Assembly: GCF_048898065.1 (NCBI RefSeq)
Contig: NZ_JBLWFI010000002.1
Span: 124,001-188,000 of the forward strand
Source of the DNA: Tepidibacillus_B infernus
GTDB lineage: Bacteria; Bacillota; Bacilli; Tepidibacillales; Tepidibacillaceae
Length of the DNA stretch: 64,000 nucleotides
Reading direction: 5' to 3'
The translations under genes and the position numbers were made by a program. Numbering within the stretch: position 1 is the stretch's first letter; each line of letters begins with the position of its first letter. The notes under the pieces are model-generated. The model was given only the letters and a program-made list of their open reading frames with translations, ran no database searches and was not told where the DNA came from. This document shows positions 41,957-51,046 of the stretch, piece after piece.

Positions 41957-44900
41957 ATGAAAAAGGTTCTTGGGTTGGATATAGGGATTTCATCAGTTGG
42001 TTGGGGCATTATTGATCAGGATACTGGAGAGATTATTGATGCTGGAGTACGATTATTTGAAGAAGCAACACGAAATGCAAACGAAGAACGTCGTGGATTT
42101 CGTGGATCACGCCGTATTAAAAGAAGGAGAGTTCACCGTTTAGAAAGAGCAAAACAATTATTTGAAGAACATCTTTTACCTCTTTCTGGTATTGGAAATA
42201 TTGATCCATATAAGGCTAGATATCGTGCTATTTACGAATCAGTTTCTAAGGAGGAATTAGTTGCTGCGTTATATCATTTAGTAAAAAAAAGGGGAACCAT
42301 TCTTGATTCACCGGAGGAAGAAAAAAGTAGTGGAAATGAATATTCTACAAAAGAACAATTAGCAAGAAATAAAAAATTACTAGAGAATAGGTATATTTGT
42401 GAGGTACAACTAGAACGATTAGCAGATAAGAATGAAAAAATGAGAAACCATGAAAATCGGTTTCGTACGGAGGATTATGTTAAAGAAGCACGTGCAATCT
42501 TAACAAAACAGAAACAGGTATATCCAGAAATAACTGAGGATTTCATAACTCAATTTATAGATCTCGTAGAAAAAAGAAGACAATATTATGAAGGGCCTGG
42601 ATCAAAAATATCTCCAACACCATATGGACCATATTTCCTTGATAAAGATGGGAATTTAGTTGAAGTCTCTATGATTAACAAAATGCGTGGTAAATGTACA
42701 TATTTCCCAGATGAATTACGTATTGCAAAAATGTCCTTTACTGCAGATCTTTTTAATCTATTAAGTGGTGATTTAAACAAGTTGCAAATTAACGGGGAAT
42801 ACCTAACTTATGAGGATAAGAAATATCTAGTTGATCATTTTATTAAGGAAGGGAAAAATATCACCTTAACTCAGATTTTAAAATACAAAGGTGTTCCAGA
42901 AGATGCAGATGTCATAGGGTATCGTAAAGATATGAAAACGGACAAGCCCACCTTTACTGAATTTAAAGGATACAAAGAATTAAGGAAAATTGTAAAGGAT
43001 AACAAATTACCAGCGGATATACTAGATGACATAGACTTATTGGATTCGATTGTGGAGATACTTACTGCTGAAAAATCATATCAACGTCGTGAGGAACAGT
43101 TGAGGAATATATTACTATCAAAATATAATGAAAAGACTACAACTAGAATCATAGATGCTCTAAAGGAAAGTACAAAATTTATTGGTTACCATGCCCTTTC
43201 AAAAAAGGCAATGATATCTATCATGGATGAATTATGGCAGACAAATAAAAATCAGATGCAGTTATTTACTGAGAAAGGATTTGAACAAAAACGCTTAGCC
43301 CATCTAAGAAATCAAAGAAAAATAACTTTTGATGATACTGCAATTTTAAGTACTGTTGCAAAACGTGCCCACCGAGAAGCAATAAAAATAGTCAATGAGG
43401 TACGTGAAAAATATGGTGAACTAGATGCAATCGTTGTAGAAACCGCCCGTGAAAAAAATAGTGAAGAAAAAAGAAAACAATATGCCGATTTCCAAAGACA
43501 AATTGGAAAACATGAAAAAGAGATGGCTAGATTACTAGGAGTAAAGTCATTAGCCGATCTTCACTTGAATAGTAAACAACATTTGGCTTTAAAATTATGG
43601 GAATCACAAGATGGAAAGTGTATTTATTCAGGGAAAAGTATTTCTGTTCATGATATCGTTTCTGATTCATCGTTATTTGAAATTGACCATATTCTTCCAT
43701 TGTCATTATCATTTGATGATAGTCAAGCAAACAAAGTACTATGTTACCGCAGTGAGAATCAGAAGAAAGGGCAAAGAACTCCCTATCAATATTTTGCTTC
43801 AGGTAGAGCTTCTCGAACTTTTGATCAGTTTAAGGTAGAAGTATTAAATCTATATAATAGTAAAAAAATCTCAAGCAAGAAAAAGGATTTATTACTTGAA
43901 TTACGGGATATTGAACATAATGAAGAATTGCAGAAGGAATTCATTAATCGAAATTTGGTGGATACTCAGTATGCGATGCGCAGCTTTTCAATGACTTTAC
44001 GCACTTTTTTTAAAGAGCATGATATTGATACAAAAATCCTTTCTATACGAGGATCATTTACGGCGGCGCTACGTAGGAGAGCACATCTAAATAAGGATCG
44101 TGATGAAAGCTATGCTCATCATGCCATTGATGCTCTTATCGTTGCTGCGATTGGGCGAATGCCTATTTTTGATTTCTTTAAGGAATTTAGCATGAATGAA
44201 CAGGGGGTAGTTTTCGACAGAGAAACTGGTGAAGTTATGGATGAAGACCAATTTTTCAATCATAAATATATCACCTTTTTACGATCATTAAATAATTTTG
44301 AATCAAAGATCAAATATTCTCACAAGGTAGATCGTAAAGCGAATCGATCGATGTCGAATCAAACCATTTACGGAACTCGCGAAAAAGATGGAGAAGTCTA
44401 TTACCTTGGGAAGACTTCGAATATTTATAATTTGGACAAAAACGGTGTAACACCATTGTTAAAACGCATTGAAAAAAATCCTGATAGTTTTCTTATTGCA
44501 CAACATAATCCTGAGTTATTTGAGCTGATTCAAAGAATTATCAAGGAATATTCAAATGCAGATAATCCATTTAAGGCTTATTATGAAGAGCATGGATATA
44601 TTATGAAAGATGGAAAAGTACCTGTAAAGACATTAAGGTATCACGATAAAAAATTGGGCATTCACATGAACATTACCGATAAGTATCCAAATGCTAAGCA
44701 TGATGTCGTCTTACTTAGTGTGAAATCTTCACGAGTAGATATTTACAAAAATCAGGAAGGAAAATATAAATACTTGGGAGTTCCTTATTATTGGTTTAAA
44801 CAACAAGGGGACCAGTACATTCTTGATATGGAGAAATATAACGAGGAAAAAATGAAAGATTATAAAAAAATTGATGATAGTTACGAATTTCAATTTAGCT

Positions 44901-45145
44901 TATATAAGAACGACCGATTCTCCTTCGAGAAGAATGGCGAATACTTTGAAAGGATTTTTAGAGGGGATAATAACCCACGCCAAAATATAATTGAAGTAGA
45001 TTATGTTTATAAGAAAAAGGAAGATCGAAAAGAGGGATTATTAAGTCCATCAACATTAAATAATATTTGTAAATATAATATAGATGTTTTGGGAAATACT
45101 TATAAAATAGAAAAGGAAAAATTCAAAATCTATTTACAAAAATAG
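41957..45145 (+). CDS. cas9: CRISPR-associated endonuclease Cas9, compact type II-A
   Basis: 1062 residues from ATG 41957, with AAGGGGGAG upstream; an in-frame earlier start lies before the RBS. RuvC-I with D8 (KKVLGLDIGISSVGWGII), arginine-rich bridge helix (RRGFRGSRRIKRRRVHRLER), RuvC-II with E495 (IVVETAREKN), HNH with H578 (EIDHILPLSLSFDD) and RuvC-III with H722/D725 (YAHHAIDALIVAAI) are all intact. Size and order resemble S. aureus Cas9 (1053 residues). It cuts DNA matched by crRNA:tracrRNA. The tracrRNA, cas1, cas2, csn2 and array follow. Confidence 0.96.
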   Translation: MKKVLGLDIGISSVGWGIIDQDTGEIIDAGVRLFEEATRNANEERRGFRGSRRIKRRRVHRLERAKQLFEEHLLPLSGIGNIDPYKARYRAIYESVSKEELVAALYHLVKKRGTILDSPEEEKSSGNEYSTKEQLARNKKLLENRYICEVQLERLADKNEKMRNHENRFRTEDYVKEARAILTKQKQVYPEITEDFITQFIDLVEKRRQYYEGPGSKISPTPYGPYFLDKDGNLVEVSMINKMRGKCTYFPDELRIAKMSFTADLFNLLSGDLNKLQINGEYLTYEDKKYLVDHFIKEGKNITLTQILKYKGVPEDADVIGYRKDMKTDKPTFTEFKGYKELRKIVKDNKLPADILDDIDLLDSIVEILTAEKSYQRREEQLRNILLSKYNEKTTTRIIDALKESTKFIGYHALSKKAMISIMDELWQTNKNQMQLFTEKGFEQKRLAHLRNQRKITFDDTAILSTVAKRAHREAIKIVNEVREKYGELDAIVVETAREKNSEEKRKQYADFQRQIGKHEKEMARLLGVKSLADLHLNSKQHLALKLWESQDGKCIYSGKSISVHDIVSDSSLFEIDHILPLSLSFDDSQANKVLCYRSENQKKGQRTPYQYFASGRASRTFDQFKVEVLNLYNSKKISSKKKDLLLELRDIEHNEELQKEFINRNLVDTQYAMRSFSMTLRTFFKEHDIDTKILSIRGSFTAALRRRAHLNKDRDESYAHHAIDALIVAAIGRMPIFDFFKEFSMNEQGVVFDRETGEVMDEDQFFNHKYITFLRSLNNFESKIKYSHKVDRKANRSMSNQTIYGTREKDGEVYYLGKTSNIYNLDKNGVTPLLKRIEKNPDSFLIAQHNPELFELIQRIIKEYSNADNPFKAYYEEHGYIMKDGKVPVKTLRYHDKKLGIHMNITDKYPNAKHDVVLLSVKSSRVDIYKNQEGKYKYLGVPYYWFKQQGDQYILDMEKYNEEKMKDYKKIDDSYEFQFSLYKNDRFSFEKNGEYFERIFRGDNNPRQNIIEVDYVYKKKEDRKEGLLSPSTLNNICKYNIDVLGNTYKIEKEKFKIYLQK

Positions 45146-45161
45146 TAATATGGGTTAAGAT
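45133..45161 (+). promoter_or_regulatory. Candidate tracrRNA promoter inside the cas9 3' end
   Basis: TTTACA (45133-45138) and TAAGAT (45156-45161) are 17 bases apart, overlapping the cas9 stop codon. Transcription would begin near 45168, just before the tracrRNA 5' hairpin. Confidence 0.5.
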
Positions 45162-45167
45162 AATGAT

Positions 45168-45270
45168 AGTGATAGAGACGTCTATCACTCTATACCGAAA
45201 ACTGGGTAGAACCTATCAAAACAAGGGTTCATCCCGAGCTCAGCCCCATATAATGGGGCTTTTTCCTTTT
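45168..45270 (+). ncRNA. tracrRNA
   Basis: Order: a 5' hairpin (GTGATAGA GACG TCTATCAC, 45170-45189); the anti-repeat 45188-45222 (CTCTATACCGAAAACTG, bulge region, then TATCAAAAC), which pairs with the CRISPR repeat along both arms; a nexus hairpin (GGGTTCATCCC); and a terminator AGCCCC/GGGGCT followed by TTTTT. The layout matches the tracrRNA used by S. aureus-type Cas9, where ...AAAACAAGG also follows the anti-repeat. Same strand as the cas genes and the array. About 100 nt. Confidence 0.88.
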
Positions 45271-45306
45271 TTTATAGACTTTTTTTTTAGTAAGGAGAGG
45301 AAACTG

Positions 45307-46206
45307 TTGAGTTGGAGGATTGTTTATATATCCGAAGCGGAAGAAATGAAATTGTACTTAGATAATTTAAAAGTTATTAAAGGAGATCAAGAAGTAATGA
45401 TCCCTCTATCCGATATTCATACAATCATAGTCGATAATAATAGGACTGTTGTAACTGGAAGATTAATGAATAAATTGACAGAGTATCATATTCTAACGGT
45501 ATTTTGCGACGAATCTCATCAACCTAATGTATTTTCTTTGGGGTTGTATAGTCATTATCGAGTGTATGGAGTCTTATATCAGCAGATGAATTGGGATGAA
45601 CAGATAAGAGGGGAAATGTGGCAAAAGATAGTAAAGATAAAAATTGATAACCAACGTTCAGTTCTTGAATATTTGGAAAAAGATAGTGAAGTTATTAAAA
45701 GGATGAGGCAATTAGCAAAAGAAGTATATTTTGAAGATGAAACAAACCGTGAAGGAATTGCCGCTCGTCTTTATTTTAATGAGTTATTTGGAGAAAACTT
45801 TCGGAGAGAAAGAGGGGCAGTTGACACCTATAATGCAGCTTTAAATTATGGATATATTGTTTTAAGGTCTACATTTGCTAGAACAACGGTAGCTTATGGT
45901 TTACATCCGGCCTTCGGTATTGGACATCGGAATCAGTTTAACGCCTTCAATCTTGTAGATGACCTTATGGAGGCATTTAGACCGATTATTGATTTATGGG
46001 TTGCAATGGCTTTTAAAGATTCAGAATTTTTGGATTTAGAGAAGAAACAACAATTAATTCGTCGCTTAAGTTCTAAAATTAATATCGGGGGACAAAGACA
46101 AACCGTTTTAAATGCCATTGATTTATTTATTCAATCGTTTATCAAAGCGATGAATAATAAAGATTTAGATTTATTAGTGTATCCTACAGATGCCATCGCC
46201 ATATAG
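45307..46206 (+). CDS. cas1: CRISPR integrase Cas1
   Basis: 299 residues from TTG 45307, six bases after AAGGAGAGG; earlier in-frame codons lie in the tracrRNA. SWRIVYISEAEEMKLYLDNL begins the N-terminal beta domain. The catalytic Glu is in REGIAARLYFNELFG, and the His and Asp in ATVAYGLHPAFGIGHRNQFN / AFNLVDDLMEAFRPIID. It forms the spacer-integration complex with Cas2. It overlaps cas2 by 17 bases. Confidence 0.94.
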   Translation: MSWRIVYISEAEEMKLYLDNLKVIKGDQEVMIPLSDIHTIIVDNNRTVVTGRLMNKLTEYHILTVFCDESHQPNVFSLGLYSHYRVYGVLYQQMNWDEQIRGEMWQKIVKIKIDNQRSVLEYLEKDSEVIKRMRQLAKEVYFEDETNREGIAARLYFNELFGENFRRERGAVDTYNAALNYGYIVLRSTFARTTVAYGLHPAFGIGHRNQFNAFNLVDDLMEAFRPIIDLWVAMAFKDSEFLDLEKKQQLIRRLSSKINIGGQRQTVLNAIDLFIQSFIKAMNNKDLDLLVYPTDAIAI

Positions 46207-46519
46207 AGTAATGAGATTACTTCTATTTTTTGATCTCCCGATGAATACAAAGGAAGAAAGGCGAATCTATACGAAATTCAGAAAGCATCTCATAAATAAT
46301 GGTTTTACCATGTTACAATTTTCAGTATATGCCAAGATTTTCCCCAATCGGACAAGCCTATTTCAATATATTCCAGGATTGAAAAGAAGTGTTCCTTCAA
46401 AGGGCTCTATTCGAATCATGGCTGTCACAGAAAAACAATATGAGAAAATGTTAATTTTGGTAGGAGGCAAAACGATACAGGAAGAAATGATTACAGAGGA
46501 TCCGATGGTGATAGCGTGA
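46190..46519 (+). CDS. cas2: CRISPR-associated protein Cas2
   Basis: 109 residues. RVMRLLLFFDLPMNTKEERR, the strand with the conserved Asp, and FRKHLINNGFTMLQFSVYAK are typical of type II-A Cas2. The 3' end runs into IS110 copy B. The shared IS sequence begins at 46512, so the last codons (ATA GCG TGA) are partly IS-derived. Removing the IS restores GTG ATA TGA overlapping the csn2 ATG, the usual coupling. The change to Cas2 is then only an added C-terminal alanine, so Cas2 should still work. Confidence 0.92.
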   Translation: MPSPYRVMRLLLFFDLPMNTKEERRIYTKFRKHLINNGFTMLQFSVYAKIFPNRTSLFQYIPGLKRSVPSKGSIRIMAVTEKQYEKMLILVGGKTIQEEMITEDPMVIA

Positions 46520-46597
46520 AAAATAAGCTTAAATTTGGTAAAAAAGGGCGCAGCAAACTAAGGTCTTTAAAGACCTAAAAAAAATCAAGCTTTGGTT

Positions 46598-47854
46598 TTA
46601 AGCTACAGAAATGTCAGAAGCCTTTATTATACCTTGGGCAATTAGGAGTTTTATTGCCTGATTAATAGCTTTCTCTTTCTGCTTGTCCTGCATTTCTTGT
46701 GGCATATCAATTTTATACAAGTCGCTTGGATTCCACACTTCGCCAGTAACAAACATATTGTATATGGCGGTGAGTATCATCCTTGCAATAGCGATTATGG
46801 CTCTTTTTTTGCCTCTCCTTTTAGAAATGCGTTCGTACTTGATTTTGTAGTAAGGAGACTTATCCGATTTCACGGCTGCATGGGCAACTTGTACCAATGC
46901 AGGTTTGAGGTATACACCGGCACGTGTAATACGGACAGATTTCTTCTTACCAGCAGATTCATTATTGCCAGGTGTTAGTCCCGCCCAGCAGCACAAACGC
47001 TTGGAGTTGGCAAATTGAGACATATCTGTACCAATCTCGGAGATAATGGTGATTGCAGATGCTCTATTAACTCCGGGAATGGTACATAAAAGGTTAATGG
47101 CACTTTCATAAGGTTCGACCAACTTATCCAGTTTTTCGTCCAGTTCAGCAATCGAATTGGTTACGAAGTCGAGGTGAGAACGAACCATGATCATACGTTC
47201 TTTTTGTTCCTGAGTCATTTGGTATCCTTCAATAGATTCAACCACGTTATCTGCTTTTTTTTTCAAAGATTTATGAAGAAGAGAAGTACAGTATTCCGGG
47301 TCAAAGGTATCAGAGGAAATCAGATAGTCCGTGATGGAAGTGGCAGATTTGCCAAACATGTCGGAAACGACAGCATCAAGGGCTACATTACAGACTGTGA
47401 AAGCGTTTTGAAAACGGTTCTTTTCACTGCTTCTACAAGAAACAAGTTTAGAACGGTAGCGAGTGTATTCACGAAGAATACGGACTGGTTTATTAGGGAT
47501 ATAGCTTCCTGGTACTAAACCAAGGCGGAAAAGGTCAGCAATCCACTTAGAATCTTTTTTATCATCCTTATTTCCTTTTACAGCCTTCACCCATTTGGGG
47601 TTAGCAACAGTCATACGGATGGTATCTTCCAAAAGATTGTAGACAGGAACCCAATATTTCCCGGTCGATTCCATGCACATATCATAGCAGTTGTTATCAA
47701 TCAGCCACTGCTTGAATTGAAGAATGGAATTGTTAAAAGTAGAAAATCTCTTTTTTGAATAATGAGGGGTAATCCCCTGTGAAGTAATAATTGTGGCGAC
47801 GAGAAAAGTCTTATGCACATCGACACCGCAACAGATAGGATAAACAACTTTCAT
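46598..47854 (-). CDS. IS110-family DEDD transposase (copy B)
   Basis: 418 residues, identical to the protein at 7463-8719, with the same RBS and start. The DEDD motif (CGVDVHK, CMESTGKYW, DDKKDSKWIAD) and the catalytic-serine region (GLTPGNNESAGKKK) are present. It is transcribed opposite to cas1-cas2 and csn2, so it could interfere with read-through into csn2 by collision or antisense RNA. Confidence 0.93.
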   Translation of the reverse strand: MKVVYPICCGVDVHKTFLVATIITSQGITPHYSKKRFSTFNNSILQFKQWLIDNNCYDMCMESTGKYWVPVYNLLEDTIRMTVANPKWVKAVKGNKDDKKDSKWIADLFRLGLVPGSYIPNKPVRILREYTRYRSKLVSCRSSEKNRFQNAFTVCNVALDAVVSDMFGKSATSITDYLISSDTFDPEYCTSLLHKSLKKKADNVVESIEGYQMTQEQKERMIMVRSHLDFVTNSIAELDEKLDKLVEPYESAINLLCTIPGVNRASAITIISEIGTDMSQFANSKRLCCWAGLTPGNNESAGKKKSVRITRAGVYLKPALVQVAHAAVKSDKSPYYKIKYERISKRRGKKRAIIAIARMILTAIYNMFVTGEVWNPSDLYKIDMPQEMQDKQKEKAINQAIKLLIAQGIIKASDISVA

Positions 47855-47876
47855 GGCACAGCCTCCTTTCATAATT

Positions 47877-48142
47877 GGAGGAAGAAGACATTGACTGAAC
47901 CATCACACATTTAACAAAGAGCTAAAACAATGATTAGCGTGCGGTCTTATAGAACCACTTATTTGTGCTTGAAAGATGATTCTTACACTGGTTATTATAC
48001 TGTTTTGAACTGAGAAGTAATCTACGACTCACCTCGCCGTGCTTTGTAGTATATCTTCTCCTTAAGTTAATCATAGCAAAGTGGTGAAAGCCGCACACCA
48101 TTTTTCATTACTATTTGTGCCGCCAGCGCTAGCGGCGGAATG
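47877..48142 (-). ncRNA. Candidate bridge RNA region of IS110 copy B
   Basis: Counterpart of 7175-7440 on the minus strand, lying between the transposase start and the csn2 edge. It has the same GC-rich hairpin (CCGCCAGCGCTAGCGGCGG) near the end. No gene fits here. The role as bridge RNA is inferred from the position in IS110 elements. Confidence 0.5.
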
Positions 48143-48151
48143 GAGGTTATT

Positions 48152-49105
48152 ATGATTATATGGAATATTATAAGTGAAGAATTGGAATGTGAAGTGGAAG
48201 TAGGACCAATTACAGTTTTAAAAGGGTCACATGAACTTTGGTTTAAACTGGTTCGACTCATAGATGATTACTTTACAAATAAAAATACAGAAGTTCAGAT
48301 TTATGAGGATACTCAATTACTTTACAAGAAGGATTGGGAGTGTTTATTTATTCCTTATGATGCTCATCTCCAGTTCGACAAGATCAATTCAAAGTCACCA
48401 TTAAAAATACTATTAGATGAAATGAGTGAAGAACTGTCCTATTCACCTGTTTATCTTGAATTATTAAGCATATGGGATGAACTACGTGATGAATTAGATT
48501 TAGTGAATACGAAAATTGAAAAATATGGCTTAACTTTGAAAATGGAATCGTTTGGTATAGATCATCTAAAAGATTTTCTATTGTTTACCGCAACGAAAAA
48601 CATAATGACTCCTATTGAGTATAAAACTATGCTATTAAACCTGTTTGCGGACAAACTAAATGATAAGAAAAGATTAATTATCATTGAACTTCCAGAGTTG
48701 TATGCAAATAATACTCAATTCACGGAATTTATTAATATAGTTGAACAATTGTCTAAAATGGGCATTCAATTTTTGATTGTAACTCAGAAAAATTTAAGTG
48801 GGAATCATAACTATGTGTTTGACGAGAAAATAATTAATGAAGCATTGTTGGAAAACATGAAGAGAAAAGTATTTAGTGAAGTTCCATTCATTTGTGAAAA
48901 TGACCTTTATGAGGAAGCAAAGGATCATTTATTAAAAGTTGTGGATAACTTTGTTTTTCAGAATAGAAAACTGGGGTTATCAACAATTCAAAATGAGGCA
49001 ATTATCGTTCTTCTATATGTCATGATAAACCATTTAAATATTAGGATTCCCCTTGATATGAGTGGGATTTCGCCAAATTTACAGGCGTTTGTAAAATCTT
49101 ATTAG
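48152..49105 (+). CDS. csn2: Csn2, long (St-type) form
   Basis: 317 residues from ATG 48152; ATG 48140 is in frame but lies inside the IS end. Starts IIWNIISEELECEVEVGPIT, then VLKGSHELWFKLVRLIDDYF and an alpha/beta P-loop-like core with a strand KRLIIIELPELYANNTQFTE, FLIVTQKN; the helical C terminus resembles the roughly 320-350-residue Csn2 of S. thermophilus type II-A loci. Csn2 rings hold DNA ends during spacer acquisition. Gene intact, 36 bases before the first repeat, but its natural coupling to cas2 was replaced by an IS end. Confidence 0.82.
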   Translation: MIIWNIISEELECEVEVGPITVLKGSHELWFKLVRLIDDYFTNKNTEVQIYEDTQLLYKKDWECLFIPYDAHLQFDKINSKSPLKILLDEMSEELSYSPVYLELLSIWDELRDELDLVNTKIEKYGLTLKMESFGIDHLKDFLLFTATKNIMTPIEYKTMLLNLFADKLNDKKRLIIIELPELYANNTQFTEFINIVEQLSKMGIQFLIVTQKNLSGNHNYVFDEKIINEALLENMKRKVFSEVPFICENDLYEEAKDHLLKVVDNFVFQNRKLGLSTIQNEAIIVLLYVMINHLNIRIPLDMSGISPNLQAFVKSY

Positions 49106-49141
49106 CTTCAAAAAATTCACTATGATATAATCAAATCGAAG
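49106..49141 (+). promoter_or_regulatory. Short CRISPR leader with extended -10 promoter
   Basis: Only 36 bases separate csn2 from the first repeat. TGATATAAT (49123-49131) is an extended -10 box that would start transcription at about the first repeat. Any -35 or further leader signals must lie in the csn2 3' end. The bases next to the repeat are AATCGAAG. Confidence 0.55.
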
Positions 49142-50488
49142 GTTTTGGTACTCTCTCAGTTTTCGGTATAGAGAAACACTCGGCGTTTTTCGGGTCGTCG
49201 GCAGGTAGTTTTGGTACTCTCTCAGTTTTCGGTATAGAGAAACAATCTATCAGTTATAGTAAGGACCCCTTTAGTTTTGGTACTCTCTCAGTTTTCGGTA
49301 TAGAGAAACTCGTTGTGTTAAGTGATGGAGAAGATAAATTGTTTTGGTACTCTCTCAGTTTTCGGTATAGAGAAACTTTTACCTCCTTTAATTGTGATTC
49401 TCGATTGTTTTGGTACTCTCTCAGTTTTCGGTATAGAGAAACGGCACGCCGAACAACCGATACAACGTGATCGTTTTGGTACTCTCTCAGTTTTCGGTAT
49501 AGAGAAACTATAGAGATGATCCAAAAATTAGCTTATGTGTTTTGGTACTCTCTCAGTTTTCGGTATAGAGAAACTTTGGGCTATGAGTGAGCGGGGTGGG
49601 TTGCGTTTTGGTACTCTCTCAGTTTTCGGTATAGAGAAACTATGAGGAGCTTCCGCCACCGTTGCGACCGGTTTTGGTACTCTCTCAGTTTTCGGTATAG
49701 AGAAACTCAATTTCTTTTTCAACCTCAACGTCCTGGGTTTTGGTACTCTCTCAGTTTTCGGTATAGAGAAACATGATAAGATATACATCGATTACGACAG
49801 AGGTTTTGGTACTCTCTCAGTTTTCGGTATAGAGAAACATACTACAGCAGAAAATTAACCGCATGATCGTTTTGGTACTCTCTCAGTTTTCGGTATAGAG
49901 AAACCTACTTCTCCGGCAGTTTCGCATTCCATTGTTTTGGTACTCTCTCAGTTTTCGGTATAGAGAAACGGATTGTTCGATAAGGTTGCCCGTAAAGCAG
50001 TTTTGGTACTCTCTCAGTTTTCGGTATAGAGAAACCTAATGTTTTGGATAATGCTGAACGTTGCGGTTTTGGTACTCTCTCAGTTTTCGGTATAGAGAAA
50101 CTACACTAAAAGGCGAGTTGGTTAATCTACAGTTTTGGTACTCTCTCAGTTTTCGGTATAGAGAAACAGTGGAGCAATTAGAACAACGCTATACAACGTT
50201 TTGGTACTCTCTCAGTTTTCGGTATAGAGAAACTCAAATATGCGGATGATAGAGTTATTTTAGGTTTTGGTACTCTCTCAGTTTTCGGTATAGAGAAACT
50301 TAAAATACTGTCAAGTAAGGAGATGTTGGGTTTTGGTACTCTCTCAGTTTTCGGTATAGAGAAACATCCTCAATATGCAATATTGTCTAGGCCTGGTTTT
50401 GGTACTCTCTCAGTTTTCGGTATAGAGAAACCGCGTCACAGTGAACGGATTCAGCCCATAGTTTTGGTACTCTCTCAGTTTTCGGTAT
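49142..50488 (+). CRISPR. Type II-A CRISPR array, 21 repeats and 20 spacers
   Basis: The 36-bp repeat starts GTTTTGGTACTCTCTCAG and ends TTTTCGGTATAGAGAAAC. Twenty copies look identical; the last (50461) keeps 28 bases and then diverges (GGTATGTTGTTAAAA). Spacers are 29-31 bases, mostly 30 (31 at 49310-49340; 29 at 49905-49933 and 50432-50460). The decayed repeat marks the distal end, so the leader is on the csn2 side and transcription is on the plus strand. This agrees with the pairing of GTTTTGG to the tracrRNA. No spacer was matched within this window by eye. Confidence 0.98.
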
Positions 50489-50761
50489 GTTGTTAAAATA
50501 TACGGATGCGTACAAGCTAAACTTAAAAACACATATTGATATTTCCATAAAGAGGGTCACGAGTTCACTATGCATGTCTTGAACTGTTTTCGGGTACAAA
50601 AGAAAGGTAAAAATTAACGATCTTTTACACCAGAAGAATAAAAGAAATGCTCAAGAAAGCAATTATTCAAAAAACGAGGAGATAGCTATTGAAATAAGAA
50701 ATGTTACGGGATATAGAAGGCTTGTACAATGAATTTAAAGTATTAGGATAGAATCATTTCC
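50489..50761. other. Region behind the CRISPR array
   Basis: About 270 bases without a supported gene; several short frames with stops. A weak RBS-like ACGAGGAGATAG at 50676 and ATTGAAATAAGAAAT follow, possibly the broken front of the aspartyl protease gene next to it. Confidence 0.3.
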
Positions 50762-51046
50762 TATTATGGAGTTGGTGGCAGTCTACATAATGCTTTTGTA
50801 AAATTAATAAAGGAGATAGAAATTGGGGATTATATATTAAGAGATATTAAAATGGATTTTGGATTAATTGATACAAAAGGTATGATAAATGGTCTAATAG
50901 GTCTGGATATACTAATAGATATGGGTGCTATAATAGATTTAAAAAATTTAACTATACAACTCAGGGAAACCGTACTTGATACAGATAGATTTTACTTAGA
51001 AAAGGTTGTCGAACTGTTAGTGGAACAATGCGATTGGGATAAATAA
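50762..51046 (+). pseudogene. Retropepsin-like aspartyl protease, C-terminal half
   Basis: The frame reads YYGVGGSLHNAFVKLIKEIE, IGDYILRDIKMDFGLIDTKG, MINGLIGLDILIDMGAIIDL, KNLTIQL. The GVGG flap and the INGLIGLDIL-G-IIDL segment are typical of small bacterial aspartyl protease-like proteins. The N-terminal half with the DTGA active site is missing or frameshifted. The 3' end overlaps the convergent MFS gene by 55 bases. Confidence 0.55.

Larger units (their letters stand above)
46512..48153 (-). mobile_element. IS110-family element, copy B, between cas2 and csn2
   Basis: Inverse-orientation copy of 7164-8805 (position x here equals 55317 minus x there). The two transposases are identical. 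It ends on one side in the cas2 stop codon and on the other in the csn2 start codon. The csn2-proximal edge carries GGAGGTTATTAT, so the element brings a Shine-Dalgarno-like sequence six bases from the csn2 ATG. The transposase points against the cas operon. Confidence 0.9.

Noticed and set aside
50041..50050. Extra GTTTTGG inside the array
   Set aside because: Only seven bases agree; it lies in a 30-base spacer between repeats 50000 and 50066 and is not a shifted repeat.
49318..50249. Open frames within the CRISPR array
   Set aside because: They translate the repeat (FGTLSVFGIEK-like strings) and have no coding signals.
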